From the NCBI RefSeq assembly GCF_010093445.1, contig NZ_PDWW01000014.1:37614-101613 (forward strand): a stretch of DNA of 64,000 nucleotides, read 5' to 3'. The translations under genes were made by a program, and so were the position numbers. The notes beneath the pieces are model-generated. The model was not told the DNA's origin, ran no database searches, and saw only the letters and a program-made list of their open reading frames with translations. Source of the stretch: Pseudoxanthomonas japonensis. Its GTDB lineage: Bacteria; Pseudomonadota; Gammaproteobacteria; Xanthomonadales; Xanthomonadaceae. Of this stretch, positions 1-8,818 are shown in pieces; position 1 is the stretch's first letter; every line of letters begins with the position of its first letter.

Positions 1-144
1 ATCGCCCGTCGCCTCAATCTGAGCGCGAAGACGGTGAACACGCACAAGACGCGCCTGTTCGAGAAGACAGGCGTGCAGGACAACATCGCCCTGGCGCGCC
101 TGGCCGCGCAGTGGGGCCTGATGGATCCGACGCGCGCGCTCTGA
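1..144 (+). CDS. LuxR-family response regulator, C-terminal end (partial)
   Basis: The window opens inside a reading frame that ends at TGA 142-144. The 47 visible residues contain LNLSAKTVNTHKTRLFEKTG, the recognition-helix half of a LuxR/NarL-type helix-turn-helix, followed by a short tail rich in Ala and Arg. By family knowledge this is the DNA-binding output domain of a two-component response regulator; the receiver domain would lie to the left, outside the window. Partner kinase and targets cannot be seen. The fold assignment is secure; the identity of the regulator is not. Confidence 0.8.
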   Translation: MARRLNLSAKTVNTHKTRLFEKTGVQDNIALARLAAQWGLMDPTRAL

Positions 145-175
145 GCGGGTGTTCGCAGGCGTCGGAACCCTGTCC

Positions 176-870
176 CGTCATTCCAGCGGCTTTCAACAGA
201 CGCACGTCTGGTCACGCATGGAATCCATTGCCTGTGTGAGCCGCACTGCTCAATGAAGGAGCAAGATGGGTCCCAGCGTTCGCTGGGACGACGGCGGGGT
301 TGTCGATCAGCGCAGGTGCGTCATTCCAGCGGCTTTCAACAGACGCAGGTCTGGTCACGCCGGAATACACTGCCTGTGCGAGCCGCGCTGCTCGATGGAG
401 GAGCAAGATGGGTCCCAGCGTTCGCTGGGACGACGGCGGAGTGGCCGGTTCGACCGTGACCCGTCATTCCAGCGAACGCTGGAAACCATTGCCTATGCGA
501 GCCGCGCTGCTCGATGAAAGAGTAAGACGGGTCCCAACTTTCGCTGGGACGACGGCGGGGTTGTCGATCAGCGCAGGTGCGTCATTCCAGCGAACGCTGG
601 AATCCATCGCCTATGCGAGCCGCGCTGCTCGATGAAAGAGTAAGACGGGTCCCAACTTTTGCTGGGACGACGGCGGAGTCGCTGGTTCGACTGTGCGCCT
701 CATTCCAACGGCTTTCAACAGACGCACGTCACGCCGGAATCCACTGCCTGTGCGAGCCGCGCTGCTCGATGAAAGAGCAAGATGGGTCCCAGCGTTCGCT
801 GGGACGACGGCGGGGTTGTCGATCAGGGCAGGTGCGTCATTCCAGCGCACGCTGGAATCCATTGCGAGCA
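176..870. repeat. Tandem block of six dispersed repeat units
   Basis: Five full units lie at about 176-296, 319-439, 462-558, 580-676 and 698-812, and a truncated unit at 835-870. Each starts near CGTCATTCCAGC, carries a central GCGAGCCGCGCTGCTCGATG stretch, and ends with the hairpin TCCCAGCGTTCGCTGGGACG. Units differ in the first arm: some have AGCGAACGCT, others the longer AGCGGCTTTCAACAGACGCA. Spacers of about 22 bases are partly shared (GTTGTCGATCAGCGCAGGTG twice). Short ORFs here, with repeated peptides such as VPAFAGTTA, are by-products. The stretch 145-884 holds no convincing gene. Confidence 0.85.
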
Positions 871-884
871 CGCGAGTGTGCGCT

Positions 885-1082
885 CTAGCGCGCAGGCTGC
901 GCCTTCGCTTCCATCGCCGCAGTGCAGGTCTGCAGTGAGTCCACCATGGTGTCGGCAAGCCGGGTAGCGCGTGACTCCAGCGCGGCACGCGTCTCGCCGT
1001 CGGTGGGAACGCCCAGCACGGCGATCTCGTAGCGGCTGCCGCCATGCACGAACAGACGGTGGACGGAGAGCGAGCGCAGCGG
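885..1082 (-). pseudogene. C-terminal remnant, in frame with the gene at 1083-1634 beyond a TAA
   Basis: Directly after the TAA at 1083-1085, the same minus-strand frame stays open for 65 codons and ends at TAG 885-887. The translation looks like real protein: it runs through SVHRLFVHGGSRYEIAVLG and an amphipathic helix with TRLADTMVDSLQTC. Codon use matches the upstream part. I see no convincing ribosome site or start codon of its own. The simplest reading is that the original protein was about 65 residues longer and a single base change created the stop; a sequencing error would look the same. Confidence 0.55.
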
Positions 1083-1634
1083 TTACTCGGGTGCGTTCAG
1101 CAGGGGTCGCGCGACGGGAAAGGGTTCATCGGGATCGTCGTCGCCGAGGTTCAGCAGGCGCATCCGCACCGTGGGGCCGAAGGACGATGTGCCGGTGTCG
1201 ACGCGGTACCGTTCCGCCGAAGCCACCGCCGCGACGGCGCGCGCGGTGTCGTACTCGTGCTGCAGCAGGATCCGGTACTCGTCGGCCGGGCTGCGATCCT
1301 TCGGTACGGTGGAGGTCACCACATAGGCACTCAGGTCGTTCTCGTATCGCAGGCGGTAGAACGAGATCGCGCCGCCGCCCAGTGTGCCGTGGACGACATC
1401 CCTGGCCGGTCGGAGCGGCGGCATGTCGATGCAGTAGACATCGAGGAACTTCCACTCGAACAGAAGCGACTGCGCGCCGCCCGTGCCTTTCACCTGATAA
1501 GGCCCGTCGGCCCATCCGCGGACGCTGCGTTGCTGGGCGCCCGCCTGGAACGGCAGCGCGGAAAGCAGGGTGGCCGTGGCGATCAGGACAAACGTCGCAC
1601 ACGCGGGCAGGGTGGTTCGCTTCATGACAGGCAT
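1083..1634 (-). CDS. Small secreted protein of unknown function, probably truncated
   Basis: This 183-residue frame starts at ATG 1632-1634, with an alternative ATG three codons later at 1623-1625. It begins with a signal peptide (basic MKRTT, then a hydrophobic run to QAGAQ), so the product is probably periplasmic or secreted. The mature part has WADGPYQVKGTG, a YCIDMPPLRP segment and VVTSTVPKDRSPADEY, which I do not recognise as a named domain. The frame stops at TAA 1083-1085, but protein-like sequence continues in the same frame to 885, suggesting nonsense truncation. It lies downstream of rne on the same strand, 136 bases away. Function unknown. Confidence 0.6.
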   Translation of the reverse strand: MPVMKRTTLPACATFVLIATATLLSALPFQAGAQQRSVRGWADGPYQVKGTGGAQSLLFEWKFLDVYCIDMPPLRPARDVVHGTLGGGAISFYRLRYENDLSAYVVTSTVPKDRSPADEYRILLQHEYDTARAVAAVASAERYRVDTGTSSFGPTVRMRLLNLGDDDPDEPFPVARPLLNAPE

Positions 1635-1770
1635 CCATGCACTGGGAACATGGACGGACTGTAGTCGCCTCGCTGGAGTCTTGCCAACCCGCGCGGAGCC
1701 GGGGGCTGAAAACGACACTGGCCGCTTGCGCGGCCAGTGTTTTCCTGCTGCTTCGACGAAGCGCCTTGCG

Positions 1771-4700
1771 TCAGGCGCTGCGTTCCTCGTTGCCGTCGTC
1801 GTCGTGCTTGTCGCCCTGGGCGACCTCGCCGGCCGGCTTGACCGGCGTGAACGCCGGCTCGAACAGGCTGCGCGTGATCGACGGCGGCGTGTCCGCATCG
1901 GCGACGAAGAACAGCGAGCCGGTGGCCGGCGCGCTGACAGGCTTCGGTGCGGCCGGCGTCGGCACGGCGGCTTCGACGGGCGTCTCGGCTTCCGCGGTCG
2001 CCTCGTTGACAGCGTCGACGAGGTCGATCTGCACGGGCTCATTTCTCACGGCGACGACGACGGGGGTCTCCACGACCGGTTCCACGGTCTCGACCGCGGC
2101 GACGACCGGCGTCGGTGCTTCGACCGCGGCGACGATCACGGGCTCGACGGCGACGGGAGCCGGTTCGGCGGCGATCTCGGCCTTGACCGTGTCGACGATG
2201 GCGGCGGCAGCCGGTACTTCCTGCTGCACCGTGGCGGTCACTTCGGGCTGGACGCGTGCGGCTTCGGCCTTCACTTCCTCGATCACCTCGGTGGCCGCGA
2301 CGGTCTCGACCACGACCGGGGCGGGCACGACGGCCGGCGTCGCGTCGGCGACGGGCGCAGCGACCGCGGCAGCGGCCACCGGCGCGGCCGGTTGCGGCTT
2401 CGGCGCACGCGGCGTGGCGATGGCCGGCTCTTCGTCGTCGAAGTCGAACTCCGGCTGCGAACGGTCGGCGACCGGGGTGTCGTCATCGCTGCCCAAGTCA
2501 TCGGCCAGCGCGCCTTCTTCGCCCGCGGCACCGGCTTCGCCATTGCCGCGGCGGCGGCGACGGCCACCACGACGGCCACGGCGGCGGCGGCCACCTTCGC
2601 CGGTGTCGCCCTCGGCGGAAGGCGCGGCCTCACCGTCGACCGCGACCGTGGCGACCTGCGTCGCCTCGGTATCGATCGCCGGTACGTCGGTTGCTGCGAC
2701 CGGCGTCGGGGCAACGGCGGGGGCGGTCCGCACGGCGGTGTCCTGCGTGGCGACGACCACGGCGGCGGCCGTCGTCACCGCATCGGCGGCAACCGGCGCG
2801 GCCGGCTTGGCGGGCGCGTCCTGTTGCGGCGCGCGCGGCTGGCGCTGGCCCTGACCGTCCTGCTGCGGCTTGCCACCCTGCTGGCCCTGCGGCTGCCTGG
2901 GTGCCTTGGGCTGCTGAGGCGCGTTGCCCTGGCCGTTCTGCGGCTGGCCCTGCGGCTTCTGTTGCTTCTGGCCTTGCTGCTCGTTGCGCGGCTTCTGCTG
3001 CTGGGCGTTGCCGCCCTGCTGCTTCTCGCCCTTGCTGCGCTCGTCGCGGCGGTTGTTGTCCTGCTTGCCGCCCCGGCCCTGGTTCTGCTGGCCGCGGTTG
3101 TCGCGGTTCTCGCGACGGCCGTTGCCGTTGCGGTCGTTGCGCTGGCGGTTGTCCTGCTGCGGACGCGCCTGCGGGGCAGGGGCCGCGGCTTCGCCACCAC
3201 CGAACAGGCGCTTGAAGAAGCCGACGACGCCGCCCGAGGCGGGCGCGGCGACGACGACCGGCGCCACGGCCGGAGCCGGTGCGGCCACCGGTGCCGGCGC
3301 CTCGCGCTCTTCGCGCACCGGGGCCGGCTGCGTGTGCTTGACGTGGGTGACGGCGGGCGCGGCCGGGATGTTGAGCTGCGCCTTGGTCAGCGCATGCACC
3401 GGCAGCTTGCGCTGGGTGCCGCGATGGTAGCTGGGCTTGCTGCTTTCTTCGCCGAGCTCATTCTCGCGGATGCGGGTGACTTCGTAGTGCGGCGTGTGCA
3501 GCGCTTCGTCGGCGACGATGATGACCGGCGCGTCGTGGCGCTGCTCGATCTCGCGCAGCGCGCTGCGCTTCTCGTTGAGCAGGAAGTTGGCGATCTCGAG
3601 CGGAGCCTGGATCAGCACCTGCCCGGTGTTGTCCTTCATCGCGTGCTCTTCGGCCACGCGGATGATCGACAGCGACAGCGATTCGACGCTGCGCATGCGG
3701 CCATGGCCTTCGCAACGCGGGCAGACGATCTGGCTGGACTCGCCCAGCGACGGACGCAGGCGCTGGCGGCTCATCTCCAGCAGGCCGAAGCGCGAGATGC
3801 GGCCGATCTGCACGCGGGCGCGGTCGTACTTCAGCGCGTTCTGCAGCTTGTTCTCGACTTCGCGCTGGTGCTTGTTGCTCGACATGTCGATGAAGTCGAT
3901 CACCACCAGGCCGCCCAGGTCGCGCAGGCGCAGCTGGCGGGCCACTTCCTCAGCCGCTTCCATGTTGGTGTGGAACGCGGTCTCCTCGATGTCGCCGCCC
4001 TTGGTGGCGCGCGCCGAGTTGACGTCGATGGCGGTCAGCGCCTCGGTCTGGTCGACCACGATGGAGCCGCCGGAGGGCAGGCGGACGTTGCGTTCATAGG
4101 CGCCCTCGATCTGCGATTCGATCTGGAAGCGGTTGAACAGCGGGATGTCGTCCTTGTAAGGCTTCAGCTTGCGCAGGTTGTGCGGCATGACCTGCTGCAT
4201 GAACTCGCGGGCGGTCTCGTACAGCTCGTCGGTGTCGACCAGAATTTCGCCCACGTCGCTGCGCAGGTAGTCGCGCAGGGCGCGTACGATCAGGCGGCTT
4301 TCCTGGTAGATCAGGAACGGGGCCGGCTTGGTCAGTGCGGCTTCGGCGATGGCTTTCCAGACGCTCAGCAGGTAGTCCAGGTCCCACTGCAGCTCTTCGG
4401 CGTCGCGGCCGACGCCAGCGGTGCGGATGATCACGCCCATGTCGTCGGGGATGGCCAGCGCGTCCATCGCCTTCTTCAGCTCCGCACGGTCGTCGCCCTC
4501 GATGCGGCGCGACACGCCACCGGCGGTGGGCGAGTTCGGCATCAGCACCATGTAGCGGCCGGCCAGCGAGATGAACGTGGTCAGGGCGGCGCCCTTGTTG
4601 CCGCGTTCGTCCTTGTCCACCTGGACGACGACTTCCTGGCCTTCCTTCAGCAGCTCGCGGATGCCGGCCTTGTTGTGGTCGACGCCGGCCTGGAAGTAAT

Positions 4701-4926
4701 CGCGGGAGATTTCCTTCAGTGGCAGGAAGCCATGGCGGTCGGCGCCGTAGTCGACGAAGGCGGCTTCCAGGGAGGGCTCGAGCCGGGTGATGCGGCCCTT
4801 GTAGATGTTGGACTTCTTCTGTTCCTTCGACGGCTGTTCGATATCGATGTCGTACAGGGTCTGACCGTCGACGATGGCCACGCGCAGCTCTTCGGCCTGC
4901 GTGGCGTTGATCAACATGCGTTTCAT
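1771..4926 (-). CDS. rne: Ribonuclease E
   Basis: This 1051-residue endoribonuclease starts mRNA decay and processes rRNA and tRNA, and scaffolds the degradosome at the inner membrane. The start is ATG 4924-4926 ([15 protein letters not shown]), preceded by a GAGGAA ribosome site. An S1 domain covers about residues 36-120. The DNase I-like catalytic Asp residues are in AIDVNS (near 302) and VIDFIDM, and the Zn-link CPRCEGHG is near 402-409. From about residue 510 the protein is disordered: [13 protein letters not shown] near 565-577 could be an amphipathic membrane anchor, there is a Gln/Asn/Arg-rich part, and an [14 protein letters not shown] block near 785 likely binds RNA. The far tail is Ala/Val/Pro/Glu-rich and varies in this family. 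A 385-base structured leader precedes it. Identification is secure. Confidence 0.97.
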   Translation of the reverse strand: MKRMLINATQAEELRVAIVDGQTLYDIDIEQPSKEQKKSNIYKGRITRLEPSLEAAFVDYGADRHGFLPLKEISRDYFQAGVDHNKAGIRELLKEGQEVVVQVDKDERGNKGAALTTFISLAGRYMVLMPNSPTAGGVSRRIEGDDRAELKKAMDALAIPDDMGVIIRTAGVGRDAEELQWDLDYLLSVWKAIAEAALTKPAPFLIYQESRLIVRALRDYLRSDVGEILVDTDELYETAREFMQQVMPHNLRKLKPYKDDIPLFNRFQIESQIEGAYERNVRLPSGGSIVVDQTEALTAIDVNSARATKGGDIEETAFHTNMEAAEEVARQLRLRDLGGLVVIDFIDMSSNKHQREVENKLQNALKYDRARVQIGRISRFGLLEMSRQRLRPSLGESSQIVCPRCEGHGRMRSVESLSLSIIRVAEEHAMKDNTGQVLIQAPLEIANFLLNEKRSALREIEQRHDAPVIIVADEALHTPHYEVTRIRENELGEESSKPSYHRGTQRKLPVHALTKAQLNIPAAPAVTHVKHTQPAPVREEREAPAPVAAPAPAVAPVVVAAPASGGVVGFFKRLFGGGEAAAPAPQARPQQDNRQRNDRNGNGRRENRDNRGQQNQGRGGKQDNNRRDERSKGEKQQGGNAQQQKPRNEQQGQKQQKPQGQPQNGQGNAPQQPKAPRQPQGQQGGKPQQDGQGQRQPRAPQQDAPAKPAAPVAADAVTTAAAVVVATQDTAVRTAPAVAPTPVAATDVPAIDTEATQVATVAVDGEAAPSAEGDTGEGGRRRRGRRGGRRRRRGNGEAGAAGEEGALADDLGSDDDTPVADRSQPEFDFDDEEPAIATPRAPKPQPAAPVAAAAVAAPVADATPAVVPAPVVVETVAATEVIEEVKAEAARVQPEVTATVQQEVPAAAAIVDTVKAEIAAEPAPVAVEPVIVAAVEAPTPVVAAVETVEPVVETPVVVAVRNEPVQIDLVDAVNEATAEAETPVEAAVPTPAAPKPVSAPATGSLFFVADADTPPSITRSLFEPAFTPVKPAGEVAQGDKHDDDGNEERSA

Positions 4927-5311
4927 TGTGCGTTCCTCGCGCGCTGCTACCGCGCGGAACGCCATGGGGTTTCGCTTCTGGAACGTTGCACCGCCCCTTG
5001 CGCAGGCGCAGCGGGGCGGCTTCGGGTTTCCAGCGCTACGACACCACGGCAGGCCGCGGGAGCGCTTTCTTTCTAATAGGTGTTGCGGGGCCGGAGGCAG
5101 CTTCCCTTGGGAGGGGGCGCCACGCGGGACATGTTCAGCATCAGGTGCCGTCACGCACCCGGCGGTATCCGGGCCTGCCGATCAGCCGCTAACATGGCCG
5201 CCCCTGGGGCGGTGGCCGCGCACTTGCCGGAATCGCGGGGAGACGGGCTTCTGGCCCAACTGCAACTCCCTGCGAAATCAAACCCTTATCTCGCGCTCCG
5301 AGTGTAACAGA
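4927..5311. promoter_or_regulatory. rne-rluC divergent intergenic region with rne leader
   Basis: No gene is visible in these 385 bases. They must hold the promoters of both divergent genes and the 5' untranslated leader of rne. Two strong hairpins are visible: CCGCCCC 4991-4997 pairs with GGGGCGG 5013-5019 with an inner TGCGC/GCGCA helix, and CCGCCC 5198-5203 pairs with GGGCGG 5207-5212. In E. coli the long rne leader folds and lets RNase E control its own mRNA; a similar role here is inference. I could not assign -35/-10 boxes with confidence. Confidence 0.5.
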
Positions 5312-6310
5312 ATGAATGGCTCCAACCCCAGTCCCCCCTCCGAGAAGCCGGCTGCAGGCGCCAAGACCGCCGTGCGGACGGTCACGGTGCCGGAAGACCG
5401 GGGCGGGCAGCGGCTGGACAACTTCCTCCTGGGGCAGCTGAAAGGCGCGCCGCGCAGCCTGGTCTACAAGCTGGTGCGCAGCGGCCAGGTGCGGGTGAAC
5501 GGGGGCCGGGCCAAGGCCGAACGGAAGCTGGAAGGCGGCGATGAGGTCCGGATTCCGCCCGTGAGTCTCGTCGAAGTGGGAGACAAGGTCGCGCCGCCAA
5601 GCGGCTTCCTGAAGCGGATGGAGGCGTCCATCGTGTTCGAGGACGAGCGCCTGCTGGTCATCAACAAGCCGACCGGCGTCGCCAGCCACGGCGGCAGCGG
5701 CATCAGCCACGGCGCCATCGAGACGATGCGCGCGCTGAGGCCGAACCAGACGCTGGAACTGGTGCACCGGCTGGACCGCGACACCTCCGGCCTGCTGGTG
5801 ATGGCCAAGAAGCGCTCGGCCCTGTCCGAACTGCAGGCGCTGCTGCGCGAGGACAGCGAAGACGGCACCCGCGGCATCGAGAAGCGCTACCTGACCCTGC
5901 TGGTCGGCCGCATGCCGGATGGCGTGATGAGCGTGGACGCGGCGCTGCACATCGGCCTGCGCCAGGGCGGCGAGCGCCACGTGCAGGTGCATCGTGACGG
6001 CAAGGAATCGCTGAGCCACTTCCGCGTGCTGGAGCGGCGTGGCGGGCACTCGTACTGCGAGGTCCGCATCGAGACCGGCCGCACCCACCAGATCCGCGTG
6101 CATGCCCAGCACATCGGCCATCCCGTGGCGGGCGATGACAAGTACGGTGACCCGGCGGTCAACAAGCGCCTGCGCGAGCAGGTGGGCCTGAAGCGGTTGT
6201 TCCTGCATGCCGCCTCGCTGCAGTTCGCGCTCGACGGTGGCAGGACACCGTACGTGCTCAGCGCGCCGCTGGCCGAGGATCTGGCGGACGCGCTGGAGCG
6301 GTTGGGCTGA
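5312..6310 (+). CDS. rluC: 23S rRNA pseudouridine synthase, RluC type
   Basis: This 332-residue enzyme converts uridines in 23S rRNA (955, 2504 and 2580 in E. coli) to pseudouridine. The start at ATG 5312 gives MNGSNPSPPSEKPAAG and a length normal for RluC; longer versions would run into the rne leader. An S4 RNA-binding domain spans about residues 28-90 (RLDNFLLGQLKG, VNGGRAK). The catalytic RluA-family motif HRLDRDTSG contains the active Asp, and RTHQIRVHAQHIGHPVAGD is the conserved C-terminal motif. Divergence from rne is the usual arrangement in gammaproteobacteria and supports RluC over RluD. Confidence 0.95.
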   Translation: MNGSNPSPPSEKPAAGAKTAVRTVTVPEDRGGQRLDNFLLGQLKGAPRSLVYKLVRSGQVRVNGGRAKAERKLEGGDEVRIPPVSLVEVGDKVAPPSGFLKRMEASIVFEDERLLVINKPTGVASHGGSGISHGAIETMRALRPNQTLELVHRLDRDTSGLLVMAKKRSALSELQALLREDSEDGTRGIEKRYLTLLVGRMPDGVMSVDAALHIGLRQGGERHVQVHRDGKESLSHFRVLERRGGHSYCEVRIETGRTHQIRVHAQHIGHPVAGDDKYGDPAVNKRLREQVGLKRLFLHAASLQFALDGGRTPYVLSAPLAEDLADALERLG

Positions 6311-6364
6311 GCGCCATCACCAGGTCGTGCTGCAGGATGGGGATGGACGGAACACGAAGGGGCG

Positions 6365-6853
6365 TCAGGCGACATCCATCGAGGCCGTGAAGTCTTGGGG
6401 ATCCAGTCCTTCAAGCACGCGCGTGACCGTGGAATGGAACGCCTGGAGGTCGAAATCCTGGGGCTTCCGCTTGGCGGCTGCGGCGCGGTGGATGGAACCC
6501 AGCAGCGACTGCTTGAAGACATCCCACTGCGCGGCAGGGGTGAGGAATCGAACGTCCGGCCAGTCCACCTGTCCGACCGACAGCAGTAGTCTCATCTTGG
6601 GGCGATAGCTGACGTAGTCGCGGGTATTTTCGAATCCGAAACCCTCGGAGGTATCCAGAATCTCGAACCCGAAAACATAGGTATCGATGGATTCACCGAA
6701 GGACAAGGTAGATATCGCCTCATCGAAGAGTTGCTCGATCCGGACGAGCTTCAGCCACCACACGCCCTTGCGCGGATCGAACCTCCAGCCGGCCTCCGCG
6801 TTGCTCGCGTATTTCACTGTCCAACTGGCGGACAGCTCTAGTTGGAATCTCAT
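6365..6853 (-). CDS. Protein of unknown function (162 aa)
   Basis: I do not recognise this family. ATG 6851-6853 has a good AAGGAA ribosome site seven bases upstream. The product has no signal peptide and no membrane segment, so it is probably cytoplasmic. It is rich in aromatic residues (WRFDPRKGVWWLKLVRIEQL; DTYVFGFEILDTSEGFGFEN) and in acidic residues, a composition common in immunity-type and SMI1-like proteins, but I cannot name a match. It follows another unknown gene (6901-7326) by 47 bases on the same strand, so the two may be co-transcribed. Codon use is slightly less GC-rich than in neighbouring housekeeping genes. Confidence 0.6.
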   Translation of the reverse strand: MRFQLELSASWTVKYASNAEAGWRFDPRKGVWWLKLVRIEQLFDEAISTLSFGESIDTYVFGFEILDTSEGFGFENTRDYVSYRPKMRLLLSVGQVDWPDVRFLTPAAQWDVFKQSLLGSIHRAAAAKRKPQDFDLQAFHSTVTRVLEGLDPQDFTASMDVA

Positions 6854-6900
6854 TTGGGTTCCTTCCCTTGCAGCGCGATGGGGCTGTCAGTCCTGGTCCA

Positions 6901-7326
6901 TTAAGAGGCGAATGCACGTGGAGCGTGATCGATTTCCTGCAGTTGCGCGTCGACGGCAAACCACTCGACATCGGTGAAGTGAGGGTTGTCGGAGAGCAGG
7001 GCATCGATTGCGAGTACCACCGTCCGCATCTCCGCTACAGGGAGAGGACGCTTGAACAGCTTATCGGTGAAGGAGCGATAGGGTTCACACAGGCAGGACC
7101 ATTGATCGTCTCCGACGTAGCCACAGCAGATGGATACCCTTGCATTCAGGAGAGGGTTCCCGAAGAGGATCCTGTAGCCCCAATCCTCGTCCATGGAGTC
7201 GGCCTGCATGCCCACCGGAAGTGCTGCGCAGAGCCACTCGGCCCATTCGCGACCCAGTTCCGTCTGGTCCGCGTCGTCACTCAGCGGCGAGAACAAGGTT
7301 GTCCGGAAACGGGCTTGCGTGCGCAC
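6901..7326 (-). CDS. Protein of unknown function (141 aa)
   Basis: I do not recognise this family. The longest frame starts at GTG 7324-7326 (MRTQARFRTT) without a clear ribosome site, so the true start is uncertain. There is no signal peptide or membrane segment. The protein is acidic, with paired cysteines in ARVSICCGYVGDDQWSC and a conserved-looking GREWAEWLCAALP segment. Size, acidity and pairing with the next unknown gene resemble small immunity or antitoxin proteins, but no toxin gene is next to it: upstream lie the TonB-domain lipoprotein and phhB. That role is only a suggestion. Confidence 0.55.
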   Translation of the reverse strand: MRTQARFRTTLFSPLSDDADQTELGREWAEWLCAALPVGMQADSMDEDWGYRILFGNPLLNARVSICCGYVGDDQWSCLCEPYRSFTDKLFKRPLPVAEMRTVVLAIDALLSDNPHFTDVEWFAVDAQLQEIDHAPRAFAS

Positions 7327-7351
7327 GGGGAGGGTGCCCGTATGACCGATC

Positions 7352-7765
7352 TCAGCCCGCGCCCTGGGCGAAGCAGCGCGTCGGCTTTTCCAGCACCGGC
7401 GGGAACGTCACCGGCACGTTGATCGTGTGGGTGACCGGCTGACCATTGCGCGTGGCGGCGCGGAACTTCCAGGTCTGCACGGCCGCCAGCGCGGCCTTGT
7501 CGAGCGCGGCATTGCCACTGCTCTGTACCTGGGCAACGCGGGCTGGCACGCCGTCCTTCTCGATGGTCACGCGCAGTACGGTGGTGCCGCCCTCGCTGTT
7601 GCACTCGGCCTCGGCCGGGTAGGCAGGCGGCGGGGTGTCGATCGCGGCCAGTTCGGTCGGTGCGATGAGCGGCGCGGCGGCCTCTTCCGCCTTCTTCGTG
7701 CACGCCGACAGGGCGAACACGCCGGCGAGCAGCAGCATCGGTGATACGGGGATACGACGTCCCAT
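7352..7765 (-). CDS. Lipoprotein with a TonB C-terminal domain
   Basis: This 137-residue protein has a lipoprotein signal (hydrophobic MLLLAGVFALSAC, lipobox LSAC, Cys near 22). A single TonB-like C-terminal domain follows a short Ala/Pro linker: PPPAYPAEAE is the usual entry, and DKAALAAVQTWKFRAATRNG holds the typical W-x-F/Y strand. TonB domains link inner-membrane energy to outer-membrane receptors, but this form lacks the N-terminal transmembrane helix and long proline spacer, so it may be a periplasmic partner rather than a true energy transducer. Its ATG overlaps the phhB stop by one base (TGATG on the coding strand), implying translational coupling. Confidence 0.8.
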   Translation of the reverse strand: MGRRIPVSPMLLLAGVFALSACTKKAEEAAAPLIAPTELAAIDTPPPAYPAEAECNSEGGTTVLRVTIEKDGVPARVAQVQSSGNAALDKAALAAVQTWKFRAATRNGQPVTHTINVPVTFPPVLEKPTRCFAQGAG

Positions 7766-8112
7766 CAGGATTCTCCCAGCAAGGCGCTGGCCTTGGCCGC
7801 GCAGATGAAGTCGTTCTCGCTCAGGCCGCCGACGTCGTGCGTGGAATAGCGCACGACCGCGCGGTTGTAGTGCACGCCAAGATCCGGATGGTGGTCTTCG
7901 GCATGCGCGATGAAGGCGAGGGCGTTCACGAACGCCATGGTCTCGTAGTAGTTGTCGAACGGGAACGTGCGCAGCAGCGCGTGGCCTTCCTCTGCCAGCT
8001 CCCAGCCGGGAATCTGGGGCAGCAGTTCGGCGATGCGGGCCGGCGGCAGGCGGTGTTCGCTGCCGCGCAACGGCACGCAGCGCGCGCGGGCCAGGGGGAT
8101 CAGGTCGGACAT
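7765..8112 (-). CDS. phhB: 4a-hydroxytetrahydrobiopterin dehydratase
   Basis: This 115-residue enzyme (PCD/DCoH family) dehydrates the 4a-carbinolamine of tetrahydropterin so that the cofactor of phenylalanine hydroxylase can be recycled. The family motif is visible in [20 protein letters not shown] followed by [13 protein letters not shown]. Length is normal. It starts at ATG 8110-8112 and is divergent from nfuA across 94 bases. Its stop overlaps the start of the TonB-domain lipoprotein gene. No phenylalanine hydroxylase gene is in the window, so the partner must be elsewhere. Confidence 0.93.
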   Translation of the reverse strand: MSDLIPLARARCVPLRGSEHRLPPARIAELLPQIPGWELAEEGHALLRTFPFDNYYETMAFVNALAFIAHAEDHHPDLGVHYNRAVVRYSTHDVGGLSENDFICAAKASALLGES

Positions 8113-8206
8113 GGCGGCTCTCCTGCGGGGGCGACCAGTCTGAACGAAGTGCGACGACCGGTCAGTGAACGTGAATGCCCGTCGGGCTGGCGGCTAGAAT
8201 AGCCGC

Positions 8207-8803
8207 ATGATCCAGATTTCCGACAGCGCGCAGGCGCACTTCCGCAAGCTGATCGAACGCGAGGCGCTGCCTGGCCTGGGCGTGCGCCTCAGCGCGGTCC
8301 ATCCTGGGACGGCGCAGGCCGATGCGCGACTGGAGTTCGCCGAACCGCGCGACCTGGCCGGCGACGAATGGGCGGTGGACTGCGACGGTTTCACCCTGTA
8401 CGTCGATGCGGCCAGCGTGCACTGGCTGGACGGTGCCGACATCGACTATGTCATGAAGGGTGCCAGCACCCAGCTGACCATCAAGGCGCCGCGCATCAAG
8501 GGCGAAGCGCCCGGTGAGGCGGCTTCGCTGGTCGAGCGCGTGCGCTGGGTCATCGACAACGAGATCAATCCGCAGCTGGCCTCGCACAAGGGGCGGGTGG
8601 CGGTGGAAGAAGTGGGCGGCGATGGCGTGGTATGGCTGCGCTTCGGTGGCGGCTGCCACGGCTGCGGCATGGCCGACGTCACCCTGAAGCAGGGCATCGA
8701 GAAGACGCTGATGGCGCGCGTGCCCGGTGTCACCGCGGTCCGCGACGCGACCGACCACGGGACCGGCGACGCGCCGTACATCCCGCGCGGCAACGCGGCC
8801 TGA
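8207..8803 (+). CDS. nfuA: Fe-S biogenesis protein NfuA
   Basis: This 198-residue carrier accepts an iron-sulfur cluster from the assembly machinery and passes it to client proteins, especially under oxidative or iron stress. It has a degenerate A-type (HesB-like) N-terminal domain in about residues 1-100 and a C-terminal NifU-like domain. The cluster-binding CxxC is in [19 protein letters not shown]; paired proteins form one 4Fe-4S cluster between two monomers. Length matches the E. coli family member. It starts at ATG 8207 and is followed after 15 bases by a large membrane protein gene. Confidence 0.95.
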   Translation: MIQISDSAQAHFRKLIEREALPGLGVRLSAVHPGTAQADARLEFAEPRDLAGDEWAVDCDGFTLYVDAASVHWLDGADIDYVMKGASTQLTIKAPRIKGEAPGEAASLVERVRWVIDNEINPQLASHKGRVAVEEVGGDGVVWLRFGGGCHGCGMADVTLKQGIEKTLMARVPGVTAVRDATDHGTGDAPYIPRGNAA

Positions 8804-8818
8804 CGGAGCCGACCGCCG

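Noticed and set aside
176..870. Possible CRISPR array
   Set aside because: Units are about 100-120 bases with palindromic ends, spacers are partly identical, and no cas gene is nearby.
253..1045. Several short frames in the repeat block, on both strands
   Set aside because: All are translations of repeat units, with repeated VPAFAGTT-like peptides and no ribosome sites.
1570..5076. A plus-strand open frame of 1168 codons opposite rne
   Set aside because: It mirrors the RNase E frame in high-GC DNA; composition is Arg/Leu/Gly/Asp-rich with no domain, and rne is certain.
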